A stretch of DNA of 64,000 nt from Symbiodinium natans. Taxonomy: Eukaryota > Sar > Dinophyceae > Suessiales > Symbiodiniaceae. Each line of letters opens with the position of its first letter. Position 1 is the stretch's first letter. The notes below the pieces were generated by a model, which saw nothing but the letters and a program-made list of their open reading frames with translations, was not told where the DNA came from and did not search any database. Of this stretch, positions 31,648-43,876 are shown one piece after another. The translations under genes and the position numbers were made by a program. The stretch spans positions 1 through 64,000 of the forward strand of contig CAJNDS010001079.1 in assembly GCA_905221605.1 (NCBI GenBank), given 5' to 3'.

Positions 31648-34600
31648 CTAAATGCTGGCCTTCTTGGCCTTCACCGCCTTCTTCGCAGGAGCCTTCTTCT
31701 CTTTTTTGGCCGGAGGAGGCTGGCTGGCCTCCATGTAGGGTTTAGGGTTAGGGTTTAGGGTTTAGGGTTTAGGGTTTAGGGTTTAGGGTTTAGGGTTTAG
31801 GGTTTAGGGTTTAGGGTCTAGGGTTTAGGGCTTAGGGCTTAGGGTTTAGGGTTTCACAACGCATTCCTCAGAATCCCCAGACCTTGAAAACCCCAAGCCC
31901 TGAAAGCCTGAACCCTGAATCCTGAAACCCTGAAACCGTGAACCCCTAAACCCGAGACGAACCCTAAACCCTAAACCCTAAACCCTAAACCCTAAACCCT
32001 AAACCCTAAACCCTAAACCCCAAAATCAACCCTTGACTTGAAACTGCAGGGCTGTGGGGCCTGGGATCTGCACCTAATACCCTGTAAGCACCAAGCCCTA
32101 AATCCTGAAACCTTAAGCCTTTGCGGGGTTGAGGGTTTCAGGGTTTAGGGTTTGGGGTCCCTAAGCCCTCAGCCCTCAATCCCTAGAAACCTGCAAGCGC
32201 CGGCCTTAAACTCCTTCAAGTTTCTAGGGTTTAGGGTCTAGGGTTTGTAGGGTTTTAGGGTTTAGGGTTTAGGGTTTAGGTGCATGAAAAAGGGTCCCCA
32301 AACCCAAGGGGGCAACCTTAGGGGTCCAAGGTATATGAAGCCCCATGGAACTACACCTGCACGTTCAAGCAGACGCTGTGTGCGCTATCTGGTTGTTCTG
32401 GCTTTCGATTCCCAGGCTGGATGACCATGACAGATCTTGGCTGCACTTAGGAGGGTAGCAAAAAACTAAACTCTTAGCTGCCTTATTAAGAAACCCAATA
32501 AACCCAAAAAGGCTAAAGATGTAAAGTTACAGTAAAGCACCACAAAGAGATGAAAGGCCCTGTACCACAGGATCTGCTCATCTAGGCGAAGCCTCTGACA
32601 TGAGATATTCATGCAAGCACCTAGACCCTAAACCCGAAACCCGAAACCCTATAAACCCTAAACCCTAAACCCTAAACCCCACGTTGAGGGACTTTTTGAG
32701 CCCTTCGCCCTCCGGACCTTGAAGTCCTTCATGGCCGATTGGTACTGTGCCTGCGGGCTGAGGGTGCATGTCCTGTTCCTCTTCTCTCTCCTGCTCCCTC
32801 CTCAAACCCTAAAGCCCTAAATTCGAAACCCTAAACCCTAAACCCTAAACCCTAAACCCCAAACCCTCTTCCCCAAACCCTAAACCCTAAACCCGCCCGC
32901 AATACCTTGTTTGCCTGACCCAGAGCAGAACCCTAAACCCCAACCCCCACCCCACAATCATACGATGCTGGAGCCAAAGTTTGGGTTTAGGGTTTAGGGT
33001 ACCCTAAACCCTAAACCCTAAACCCTAAACCCTAAACCCTAAACCCAGGGCTTAGGAGGCGCAGGCTACGCCCCGCCCCCTCCCCCCCCACAGAAATTCA
33101 CCAGACCCCCTATCAAACCTTCAGCCCCAAGACCTGCCCTACTTGGAGGTTCAGGGTACTTGTAACCCCAAGAATGACTGTACTGATAAGCCCCCGAAGT
33201 CCCCGAAGTAGGTTATAAGTAGACTTACAACTGGTGTTATAAGTACCCATGAACCTCCAAGTGGACCCAAAACCCTAAAGATTTCAAAGCCCTAGAACTC
33301 CAAAACCCTAAACTTAATATTAAAAAAATCTACAAGGAGGGGCCCCCTCACTCCACTAACTATAGTTAAGGGACTGATAAACCATATTTAGGATCCTGAT
33401 AACTCTACTTATACCTACCGGGGGGGGGGGGGGGGGGGGGGCTAAACCCTAAACCCTAAACCCTAAACCCTAAAACCCTAATCCCTAAACCCTAAACCCA
33501 AGCCCTACAGCCTTGAGGGTGGCCGCTTGCTCCTCGTACGGCTCCTTGGCAGCCCGGCCATCAGCCGTTTGAAAAAACATGAACAACCGCTCCAAATTTA
33601 ATTTTAAGATTTTTTAGGGTTTAGGGCCAGTTTAGGGTTTAGGGTTGATGTTCCCGTCTTCCTAACAGTTCTCAATCGGGATTACAATAGGGGGTACTAA
33701 AATCCCTATTAAGGACTGTGAGTATAAGGGGGAACATCCCAAGGTTTAGTGTTTAAGGTGTAGCCCGCAAGGGGTTATCGCGTGGGACCTGGCAGGCTTG
33801 GGGAAATTTGGGGGTTTAGGGTTTAGGGTTTAGGGGGCAGGAGCACGGTCAGAAAGCAAGGAAAGCCTCAACCCACGAAAGCGCGCCCCCTCAATGAGAC
33901 GACCCTCAACACTAAACCCTAAACCCTAAACCCTAAACCCTGAAGCCTAAACCGAAGCCCTAACAACCTTTATGCAAACTTAGGCGCCATGGAGCGCAGA
34001 TCCTCAACCCCAACGCCCTTCCCCACAAAAAACACAAACAAAACAAAGACACACAGTTTTGGCGTCAGGGTTTAGGGCCCTAAACCTTAGCCCATGAACT
34101 GACGCAGCCTGAGCCCGGAACGTCTGACAAAAGCTTCCACTCACGTCCTGCAGCTTTCGCGACCTCCGTCACCTCTGTTCGGAAGGGGCCCGGAAAGGGC
34201 TCGGAAGGGCCCGACAAGCCCTAAACCTCTACACCGCAGATCCGAAACAAAATGAAAATGAACCCCAGAAACCCTGTAAACCCTATGAAGACCAATAATT
34301 CCCTTTTAAAAATTTAAGCCCGAACAATCCTGAAACCCCTAAGCACCTGCAAGGCAAACCCTATAAGCCTACAAACCTCCCCCTAAACCCTAAACCTACA
34401 CCCTAAACCCTAAACCCTAAACCCTCAACCCTAAAAAACCCTAAAAAGGCTGTAGGAAGCCACTCCCGAAGCCCAACCCCCTAAAACAATGCTTAGGGTT
34501 TAGGGTTTAGGGTTTAGGGTTTAGGGTTTAGGGTTTAGGGTTTAGGGTTTAGGGTTTAGGGTTTAGGGTTTAGCGATACTTAAGGTTCTCGGGTAATTAT

Positions 34601-36925
34601 ATGTAGGTTTAGAAGTAAGGCAACCTTTGTTTACAAACTGAATAACCCCCCATGAACCTTCAAGTGCAGGCCAAGAGATTTAGACCCACCCTCTCGTCAA
34701 CCCAGTGATGACATCTTCTCAACACTGAATCCCTGCTAAGCACGACAAAACCCTATAAACCCCAAACCCCAAACCCCAAACCCCAAACCCCAAACCCTAA
34801 ACCTAAACCCTAAACCCTGAACCCTGAAGAACATCTCCCCCAGAGGGCTACCCCTGACGTACGCCGTAAATACTATGGACTATAACTTGACTACAGCCCT
34901 TACAAACCCCGAAAAAGGGGTTTCCCCATTTTCGGACCCCCCCCCCCCCCCGTCGCCCACATTATCACCCGCACAGAGCTGCCTTGATGGTACCGAGCTC
35001 TGATGTTATCCGGGACCTGTTTGCCTTGCGCGTGGCCCCAGACCCTTAGGCCCTAAACCCTACACCCTCAACCCTAAACCCTAACGGGTTAGAGTTTGGG
35101 GCTTAGGGTGCAGGGTCTTTGGGTTTGATGTTCTCAGAACTCAAAACCCTCAATGCCATGAGGCCCTAAAATCATCATAGGGCTTTGTTGGTTCGATTTT
35201 TAGAGGCTCTAGGCCCAGAGAGCAGCAAGGAAGCACTGTGGCCCACGAATCCTGTTCATCGCTGGCCCTAAGCCCTAAACCCTAAACAAGTAGGAATAGC
35301 TTAAGAACCCACAAGCTGCTGCAAAGGTACTTTAGGGGTCGGAACAATTACTAATAGTATTCCCTTATGGTCCCTTTATAATTGTACTCTAAGGACCCCC
35401 AAAACCCTGTTCAAATTATGAAGGCCCCTAGACCCTCAACCCTTTTACAACCCTAAACCCTAAATCCTAAACTCTAAACCCTGAACCCTATTAGTATGTC
35501 GGCGAGAGCATTCCCGAATCGGTTGGTCACGAGGGAGGAATACCGCTGAAACTCTGAGGAAGCATCTGGGGTTTAGGGTTTAGGGTTTCGGGATCTAGCC
35601 GAACAGGCTGCAGATTCGTGCCAGGGAGGGTGGGAGGCAAGTCGGGGCCACGGCGCGTTCAGCTTGCAGATGGCAGGGCCGAGACAGCCGCACAACGCTT
35701 GTAGAGTGTACTTGAAGGTTCATGGGTAGTTGTAAGTAGGGCTAGAAGTCAGGTAACCGTTCTTGTAACCTTAACTAAGGCGCCTGTGACCCTACCTACA
35801 ACTTCCCATGAACCTTCATGTAGTTCTCTTGTGACGGTGCTGGATGCACGCTATACGCAGAGAGAAAGGGAAGGAAGGGACCAGGACATGGGAAGTTGAG
35901 CGCAGGGGAGTTGAGGGCTTAGGGTTCAGGAGTTTCGGGGTTTAGGGTTTGGGAGTTTAGGAGGTTAGCGGTTTTTAGGGGTTTAGGGCTTAGGAGTTTA
36001 GGGGGCTCAGTGGATTTCATGTGGCGGTAGAAGGGAATCTGCCTGCAAGGGCAGCGCGGGGCCTAACACGAGTTGAGGTACTCACTTCAGCTCACACCGA
36101 ACCTCCTAGTCCTAAACCCTACATTCGCAGCTGGGTAGTTCTCCACATAAGGGTCCTTTTCGGGATCCTTATTCATGCTGTACCTGTTTTAGTGGAGGCC
36201 CCCTGTTTAACGTCAAGTTTGCTGGGCTATTCAGGACACGGTGACAGTTTGGGGGCGCGCGGTGGGATCCTCCGTTAAGGGGCCCTAATTTCGAGAACTA
36301 CCCATGCAGGTTCCCGAAACCCCAAACCAGCCCTAAACCCGAATAGTCTGGGAACTAACCCTAAACCCTAAACCCTAAACCCTAAACCCTAAACCCTAAA
36401 CCCTAAACCCTAAACCCTAAACCCTAAACCCTAAACCCTAAACCCTAAACCCTAAACCATAATCTCTGAAAAATCAGAGGGAATAAGTGCGGCAACACTT
36501 GGGGTATTGAGTCGACAAGCCCGACATCCCCAACACCCCAGCAACTCACTCTTTGCAGATTGCCTGCGGATCTAGTGCGGGCTTCGGCTTTATGGTTTAG
36601 GGTTTAGGACCCTAAACCCTAAACCCTAGACCCTTAACCCTAAACCCAAAAACAACATCCTGCAGAAAAGTGAGGGGGGGGTTTTGGGGAAACCTTCTGT
36701 CGAACCCCTTGCTCTATCCAAGCATGTGCGTGTATTGATTACGTATCACACGCTCCACTTCTGAGTACGGTTTCCCCAAGCCCAAAACCCAAAACCCTAA
36801 ACCCTGAACCCGAAACCCCAAATCCTAAACCCTTCAACCCAAATCTGGGCTTCTTGACACACACTGTGCGGTGCCTGAAGCCACAGCATGTAAGGAGTAG
36901 CCGGACGTTTCGGCCCACTTGAGAC
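31648..36925 (-). CDS. HMG-box protein HMG-B, six recognised exons
   Basis: Single-HMG-box DNA-binding protein with a Lys/Ala-rich tail, presumably chromatin-associated. Minus-strand exons: 36875-36925 (VSSGPKRPATPYMLWLQ), 34983-35024 (ANRSRITSELGTIK), 34122-34172 (VTEVAKAAGREWKLLSD), 33512-33553 (AAKEPYEEQAATLK), 32718-32750 (AQYQSAMKDFK), 31648-31728 (ASQPPPAKKEKKAPAKKAVK, six more residues, stop). Joined in frame they form a complete HMG box. Junctions are AG|GC or GT donors and AG|G acceptors, except that exon 4 is preceded by GG; using the next AAG would drop three residues. The stop TAG is supplied by the first telomere-like unit. Introns of 0.57-1.85 kb hold TTTAGGG/CCCTAAA arrays and MITEs. 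The 5' exon is not identified. The exon-4 acceptor leaves open that this copy is a pseudogene. Confidence 0.8.
31736..31850. repeat. Intronic (TTTAGGG)n array in HMG-B
   Basis: About sixteen units starting seven bases beyond the last exon, opposite in orientation to the CCCTAAA array at 31580-31650 on the other side of the exon. Confidence 0.9.
33140..33263. repeat. MITE-like palindrome M2 (HMG-B intron)
   Basis: Ends CTACTTGGAGGTTCAGGGTA and TACCCATGAACCTCCAAGTG are inverted repeats. It lies between exons 5 and 4. Confidence 0.75.
33647..33743. repeat. MITE-like palindrome M1 (HMG-B intron)
   Basis: GATGTTCCC...CTAACAGTTCT at the left and GGACTGTGAGTATAAGGGG GAACATC at the right form inverted arms around a central AATAGGGGGTACT. 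It lies between exons 4 and 3. Confidence 0.75.
34492..34573. repeat. Intronic (TTTAGGG)n array in HMG-B
   Basis: About eleven perfect units between exons 3 and 2, followed directly by a copy of MITE family M2 (34577-34665). Confidence 0.9.
34577..34665. repeat. MITE-like palindrome M2 (HMG-B intron)
   Basis: TACTTAAGGTTCTCGGGTAA at the left, CCATGAACCTTCAAGT at the right; the shortest copy of the family. Confidence 0.65.
35709..35822. repeat. MITE-like palindrome M2 (HMG-B intron)
   Basis: TACTTGAAGGTTCATGGGTA at the left, TTCCCATGAACCTTCATGTA at the right. Long near-perfect inverted arms, between exons 2 and 1. Confidence 0.8.
36355..36456. repeat. Intronic (CCCTAAA)n array in HMG-B
   Basis: About fourteen perfect units, one of the longest uninterrupted CCCTAAA arrays in the window, between exons 2 and 1. 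Confidence 0.9.
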
Positions 36926-37663
36926 CTGACAAGCCGGCTCACAGGGTACCCTAAACCCTAAACCCTAAACCCTAAACCCCAAACCCTAAACCCTAAACCC
37001 TGTTCAGGCCTTATGGCTTCAGTCCTTGAGGGCTCAGGGTATGGGCTCATGCTTCGGGGCCTCGTCAGGGCTTCGGGTTTAGGGTTTGGGGTTTAGGGTT
37101 TGGGGTTTAGGGTGGTTTAGGGTTTAGGGTTTCGGGTTATAGTATCTGGTTCCCTACTTCTGGGGTGGGCTGGCGGAGCCCTTTAGAATCTACTGTAGAA
37201 ATTGACATTTCTATGGGATTAAAGCTGTAAAGGGCTATAGAGGGAGGGATTCGGGGTCCAAGAAGCTTAAAAAACCTTTGCCCAAAACTGGGATTTAGGG
37301 TTCAGGGTTCCCTAATTCCCGACTCAGGTAAGAACTAGTAAGATACGCGGGCCCCAAAGCCTGTGAACCGTCCTACTTTTCGGGTTTAGGGTTTAGGCTT
37401 TAGGGTTTAGGGTAGCTAGAACTAGATTTCTATAAATAATTCAGTAAGCAAGAAATTGAAGTAGGGTTGATTTTCCTTGTATCCCCAAAAGAACACCCAA
37501 TATATACACTCACCGAAATTAACAAAGGAACCTTATATACACTCACCAATAGCAGTAACATAAACCCTGTGTCATACATGAACTGAGGGTTTAGGGTTAG
37601 GGAACTTACAGCCTAACCTCTGCCTGAAGGCTATGGTACTTCCTTTTACACTACTGAAAAAAG
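36926..37663. other. Region between HMG-B and plus retroelement
   Basis: Telomere-like tracts (36950-37000, 37075-37135, 37380-37420), then a less repetitive AT-rich stretch with two copies of TATATACACTCACC at about 37501 and 37534. TTTAGGG-like repeat ends at about 37602, where unfamiliar sequence leading into the retroelement ORF begins; no 5' LTR is recognisable. Confidence 0.5.
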
Positions 37664-40600
37664 GTGCTACAGGAGCCTCCAAACCAACCCCTTTCTACTG
37701 CGAACCCCGCAGCTTTGAGAGTGCTCGGTTTACCGTTTTCGGGCTTGGGCCTAGGAGAAGTGCTGCAAGCTGCCAGGAGGCCTCTGAACAAGATTAAAGG
37801 GGATCCCTCGGCGAGTTCCCTGGGTGGTGGAAGCGGTTACGAACAGAAGGGTGCGGACAGCTTTGAAGCCGCACCAACTGCTGAATATGCCATGGGGGAA
37901 GAGGAGATCTTACAGATGGAGGCTGAAAGGTTGCGCCAGTTGTCAGAAGAAGAGGATGAGATGCATCAAGTCTCTGAAAGGGATGGTTTTCGGAAAGATG
38001 AGCATCTGATCAAAGCGTGCGATGGGACAACGTGGGAATGGCACTTCCACGAAGATGGGAGACAATATTACTACTGCCTGGATACGCAGGAAAGCAAGTG
38101 GACGCTGCCGGATGTAGGTGAAAAGGTGAAAAGCGACAACGTGGTTGGGTCTCCTTCGGGCAATGGGCTGGAAGTGGAGACTGAACTGGGTCCTTCATCG
38201 ACTACACCGACACCTGAGTCTACGAAGGCATTCCAGGGTAGTGTAAATAGTGTAGGTGAAAAAGATTTTTCCTCTACTATCAGGGATAGCGGTCCTAGGG
38301 CTGGTGGTGACGCCCCGACCTCGGGTTCTCCTGATGAAGAGGGGATTTCTGGAAACCGAGCAGACATCGCTGAAGCTCAACATCTGGATCGGGAAGAGAT
38401 GGAGGCGCTTTCTGAGGGTGTGGCAGCGGTGGAATCGGTGGGTCCAGAAGAAAAAATGCCCAATGTGGAGATCGGAATTGTGTCGGCTGCAGAAGAGCGA
38501 GTGGTGGATGTGGTACCTGTCGTTCAGGAAGATGGTCCTGGAGATTTGGATGACGGAGGGAAAAAGTCGTGCGTTACGCTTGAGGAGGTCTCTTCGGTTG
38601 GTGCCAATGATTCTGCCATTCAAGGGAAAAAGGAAACTTCTGAAACTGCTGGAGACACGGTTGATCGGAAAGATGTGGCCTGGAGCGCCAATGAAGCGCG
38701 GGTCAACGTGCCAGATAGTACCTGGAGTGCAGAAAAAGCACGGGTTGAGGCGCATATGGTGTCACGTTCCGCGGATGACTGCAACAATGGGGCGCAGGTC
38801 TCCGTAGCAGCTGACGATGGAGGTTCACAGGTGGACGCACTGGTGCAGCCTGAAGTTAGCAGCGAGGAACGAAATGGCGAAGGCTACACCGGAGCCAATG
38901 AGGCAGCTGTGGTCAATAACAGTGGTGATTCTCTTTTGGAAACCATGGAGCCAAAGGAGCCTGCGGTGGAAGAAAATGTGCCTACCGCGGATGACCAATC
39001 CAATAGCCCTGTAGTGGAAGAAAATTTGCCTGCTGCAGAAGGTTTGAAAAAGGACTCCAATGGTGGGTCCACTCCCAGGAAGGGAGAAGTGTTGCCATCT
39101 GAAAGCTCGCCGGAAGTCGACACCGAGCGAACTGCAGCAGATGAAGCAAAGCCATTGGCTGGAAAAAAGGAAGGTCCTGAGCCCCTGGAGCACAAGATGG
39201 ATGATCTTGTGGAACTCGTGCCGGAGCAGGACGAGCAGTGTGACCCAAAGGTGGAAACAAAGGATGTGCCAGGAGCCGATGATACAGAGATGGTTTCTGA
39301 AGAGCATGCAAAGAAAGTGCCCCGAGCGGGAGCCTTGGAATCACCTGGGGAACATTGCTATCAAGAGGGAGATGAGATCATTGGTCTAGTGCGCTGCATC
39401 AATGGGTATGGAGCCTTTTTGGACCATGGAGATATGAATGTATTGGTTCCTGCAGAAGGGAACAACGTACATCAGTTCAAATTTGGTGATACTGTCAATG
39501 GAACAGTGAAACGAGTGGAAGATGATGGTACCATAATCTTGGACACCTTTCTGGTTTTGGAAGAGGACGAGGAGGACTCCTCTTCGACGCTGCGCAAATG
39601 GAAAGACAGCGGCTGGGGTACATGGTGGACAGGCTCATGGCAGACTGGTCAATGGTACCAAGGTTCCGACGGTCAATGGGACTGGAAGTCGGAAGAACGG
39701 CAGTCTCGCGAGTGGTTTGCCGATTCAAAAACATCCTCTAAGGAACAAGAGGAGGCTGAGCAGAAGCAGCTCTATGGAGAAAAGATCTATCGAAATCTCC
39801 TGGAAGATGAAACAATAGATAATGACTATGTGGGCAAAATCACTGGGATGTTGCTGAGTCGTCCAATGGACGCGATTATGGAGTGTATCGCAGATCATAC
39901 ATTCCTGAACGTTGAGGCTCGGAGCGCATACAGCATCTTGCAAAGTGATGGTTGGAAGCCCGAGGGGACAGAACGTGCAGGTTTGGAAAAAACAATCACT
40001 TTTTCCCGGAAGCAGTACCACAACGCGCTCTACGAACTGGCACGCAAGAAAAGGAGATTTAGTGGACCAGTCGTGGGTGAAACGGTGGCAATGTTGCTGA
40101 GCAAAGGGAAAGATGAGCTTTGGAACCAGCTGTGGTTGGATACCAAGCGATTTCTGCAAGAGCTTGATGGTGCAATCGAGGAGATGAGTAAGAGGGAAAA
40201 CAGGCCAATGGAAGCCTATATGGATCCTGATCAGTACAAAAAGGCTCACATGACTCCAAAGACTGTGTCACCTGGATACAGCAAGCTGTGCAGGTTCTTC
40301 AATCAAGGGAGGTGTCGAAATGGAGATGGGTGTTCCTATGAACATCGTCGTTATGGTGAAGGGTGGCCTGAAGGAGAGCCAACTGAGCCAAGGAACAGCC
40401 AAAAAACTGGTGACGAGGATGGGGACATCGGTGGCCCTCCAACTGATGAAGGTGCAGTGGATGAGGTGCAGCAGGAGCGGGAGGATTCGGCCTTCCGTGC
40501 CCAGTACAACTATGGCAAAGGGACATCAAAAGGTGAGCCTACGTTGGGTGAAACGAAGAAACGGCTGTGTCTGTATTACAATCAAGGTGGTTGTAAATAT

Positions 40601-43600
40601 GGGACTGCGTGCAGGTATCTTCACGACGATGACATGGCATTGGAAGGGACTTGGGAGCCTGGCAAATCTTGGGACAATGCTTCCAGGAAGGCACTAAGGG
40701 ACGCGGGGTTCCACCATTGCTGTTTCGACTACTATCTCAAAGGGAGATGTCGTGTGCGATTTGGCTGCAAGTATTCTCACGAAGAAATGTCTGAAGACCG
40801 GCTGGCCCAATTGAAGCATCTGGTGAATGTGGCGAACCATGTGTCATTTCAAAGGGGAAGAGGATTGGAGATTCCCGACAGGAACGCCTTTCAACCACCG
40901 GTAAGTGGGGGAGCAGAATCTTCGTCCTCCTCGGCACCAAAAGCGCTGCAAATGACCAATGTGTCACAAAAAGAAGGTGAAAAGGGTAATCTGGATGAAG
41001 CAGAAGATGATGAACAAAAGAATTCGGTGGCTGAGTCCACTGGTACTCGGCTTCAAAATCCAGAGGAGCCAATTGAAAATTGGATGGCTCGCAACGAACA
41101 CCTTTGGGTGTATACCCCTCATGTAAGTGAGGTGATGATTACACTTGGTGTGACCAACGTGTCCGACTTGCAAGAGTTCATCTTTGTGGAAGATTTGGTT
41201 GACAAAGGGATCAACAAAGTGACAGCATGTAAAATCTTGCAATTGGTGGGTGGTGTCCGATATCGTCCGGGAGGACCGGAAAAAGCAGTTCCTTCCGATG
41301 CATCTGTACGAGTACAACAATCTTCTGGGAGCAAGGAAGCTGGAAGAGAGGCGGTGCGAACCCTCACTCAGATGCGTGAAGCTGAAGGCTCCGGTGCAAA
41401 AACGATGCCGAGAGGCTCCTATCGGGAGCTTTTTGATAAGGTCAGGTACCGTGACGCTTGGACGCTTGCGCAGAGGTCTCCACTGTGCGTACAGAAGCTG
41501 CAGTTGGTGGGAGTTGGAATGCCGCCGGTGAACCCACCAACAAAAAAGTATCGGTCAAGATCAAACCCTGTAAAAAGGGGAAGGCCCTTGCTGGATAAAA
41601 AACAGGTGCGACAGGTGCCACGCTCTCGTTCACAGCGACGAGCGCAACCGGCGGAAGTGGTGGAGAAACCAAAACCACTGGAACTGAAGCCTCGTGGTGG
41701 GTTGTCGTATCGGTTCAGCAGAGCGTGGGCAGATGTGGTGGATGATGATGATCAGGCGGAGGCTTTGGTTTCTTATGCCGCTTCCTCAAGCGATTCAAGC
41801 GAGGAAGAGACCAATGCTGTGCAACGCATGAGGGAAATCTTTTTGCAAGAAAGGGATTCACAGAGAACTGCGATTCGTGGCAATGTTCCGATGGGTGGTT
41901 CTTCCGGCCCCAATGACGGGCAGAAAAAATCGGTTCACCTTGGCGAAGAACGCGACAAAGCGTCGCGGGGGGAGACCCGCCAAGAAGTGACTTCTCAAGT
42001 TTTTTCGCTACCACAACCTTCTCGTCGAACTGAACAGTCTCAAAAAAGAGCAAGGGATGGCTCAGTTATAGTTGGTTCGCTGGCGGTGGGCTCCACGGAT
42101 GAGGTTTTACCTGGGCAAGGTGTTGCTGGACAGGTGAATGTATCTGAAAGCGCTCAAGTTCTTCCTGGGCAAGAAGTGGCTGGACAGGAGACGGCGCTGG
42201 AAGGAGCAGCGCAAATTCCTGGCGAGGAGACTGACCAAAACGAAGGAGAAGGTGGGAGCAATGAACTCCGTGGTGATGGTGCGAAGACATTGGATGTTCG
42301 TCCGGTGAAGAATGTTCCTCAGCAATTGCTGGTTAAAGGTCTTCTGAATCGGATTTATTGGAAGGTTGCTGTCGGCAAGTTGCCTGTGGGGCACAAGGAC
42401 TATCAGAAGGGGTCCAATAAAATGGATCGAAATTTGGTTATTAGCATGTCATCTGAAGGTGCAAGCGAACAGGATTTGAACCTGGCACTGGAAGATGATG
42501 CTGATCAGAAAATGGATGATGGTGCATTAGTGGTCATGGCATATGACCCTGGTACACTGATTCAGTCGGCAACAACTATTTGGGTTATGCGTCGTGCGGC
42601 AATAGCGACTGCGGCACAGAGAATATGTGCTGAAATGGTTCAAGTGGATGAACTGAATGCCCAGTTGAACACTGGGAGACTCCTTTTTGAAAGGAGAGAT
42701 CAAGGACACTACGGAGATTTGCATCATTCGTTCCATGAAGATCCGTGCTTGCCGGTGGTGGGGAATTATCCTCTTTCGGTGATGGGTGCACTGCTTTCTC
42801 CTGGCCTGGAAAAGGAATTCAGAAATACTGAAAAGTTTGGAACTGCTATGGAGGCAATAGCCTATGATTGGAGTCGCAGTCCAGGCATGGAAGTTCATGT
42901 GGAACTTATGGCAAGGGTAGCCAATCTGGTCGCTCCATTCCTTAGACTAGGAGGCCAAGGGACAGTGGTGAATTCCGAATTTCTCTGGCAACACGGGAGG
43001 GACCAAATGATGGAGTTCCTTCAGGCGGCGACCTGCGCTGATCAATTGGAGGTTCTCTGGAGAAGAATGGACGACGATGCTGATGAGGAAGTGGATCCTA
43101 CAGGAATGGTGCTGGAGATCCCCGAACAACAAGATGCGGTACTTGATCAAGGGAACAATGAATCCCTTATTCCCATTGAAGATGCTGGAGGTGAGACAAT
43201 TGGTGACACTGGAAGGGATGGCAAAGCGCCAGAAGTTTCTCCGGAAGAGGAGACATCCAGTGGGTCGTCAAGACTGGCGGGCACAAGGATTTTCTTGTGG
43301 TCAGTGTACTCTCGCGTTGCTTCCAATTTCTCTACGCAGGACCGCACTACTGGTAAGATCTTTGACAGCACAAAGGGGTATCCTGGTGAAGGACCAAACA
43401 ATGGTGACAATCCTTCCTCTAAGAGGAACTTACCCTGGATCTCTGAAGACTACCTCGACGAAGTGGTGTCAAAAAAGATGGAAAGGTCTTCAGATATGGA
43501 TGGGTTGGATGGGTTTGTTCCGGGAAGTGAGGGACCGTTGGAAAAGGTAGAGGTGGAGAATGTTACTGCCTCTAAAATTCTTATGGCTCTTTGGAAAAAG

Positions 43601-43876
43601 GGATATAGAGCTGGGTATAGGAGGTTGTGTCGTTTGAACGTATCTGGATGCAAGGTTGGAGCAATGAAACATCCAATCAAAAGGGTGCAGAAGATCGGCA
43701 CTAGGAAGGCCTTCATGAAGAAGTTCAATGTTTTTGGATCGTCTCAGCGTGGCTCAGGAGCTGGCGGAAAACCAATCATGAAGGTGGTAGGACCAAGGCC
43801 AGGTTTTCCAGCTGTACTCCAAGCATCAAGTACTGATAGCACCTTGGGCTCAGTCTGGGAAGTGTCGTTATGGTGA
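37664..43876 (+). pseudogene. Giant WW/S1/CCCH RNA-binding-like ORF, plus copy
   Basis: 2070 codons, open throughout. Approximate residues: WW-like motif 118-150 (TWEWHFHEDGRQYYY ... SKWTLP); acidic disordered region 150-560; S1-like domain 566-628 (GLVRCINGYGAFLDHGD ... GDTVNGTVKRVEDDGTIIL); Trp/Gly patch near 650; CCCH fingers near 874-895 (CRFFNQGRCRNGDGCSYEH), 966-990 (CLYYNQGGCKYGTACRYLH) and 1015-1040 (CFDYYLKGRCRVRFGCKYSH); SAM-like segment 1139-1195; RSRS-basic segment near 1290-1330; then a long region of unknown fold. At 43848/43849 a 290-bp deletion relative to the minus copy (10915-11204) removes two and a half C-terminal CCCH fingers and shifts the frame to an early stop. The first 75 residues do not match the minus copy, so the start is provisional. 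No protease, integrase or reverse-transcriptase motif is visible. Confidence 0.8.
39963..39964 (+). other. Empty site matching the DNA-transposon insertion
   Basis: The frame reads GAAGCCCG-AG-GGGACAG here. The minus copy has GAAGCCCG-AT on one side of the transposon and AT-GGGACAG on the other. Confidence 0.8.

Noticed and set aside
36739-36942. 67-residue minus-strand ORF near 36.8 kb
   Set aside because: Wrong frame over HMG-B exon 1; the HMG-box reading is in the next frame and ends at a splice donor.
38010-43728. Minus-strand ORFs opposite the plus-copy giant ORF
   Set aside because: Antisense shadows; they match the shadows of the other copy only because the sense strands are homologous.
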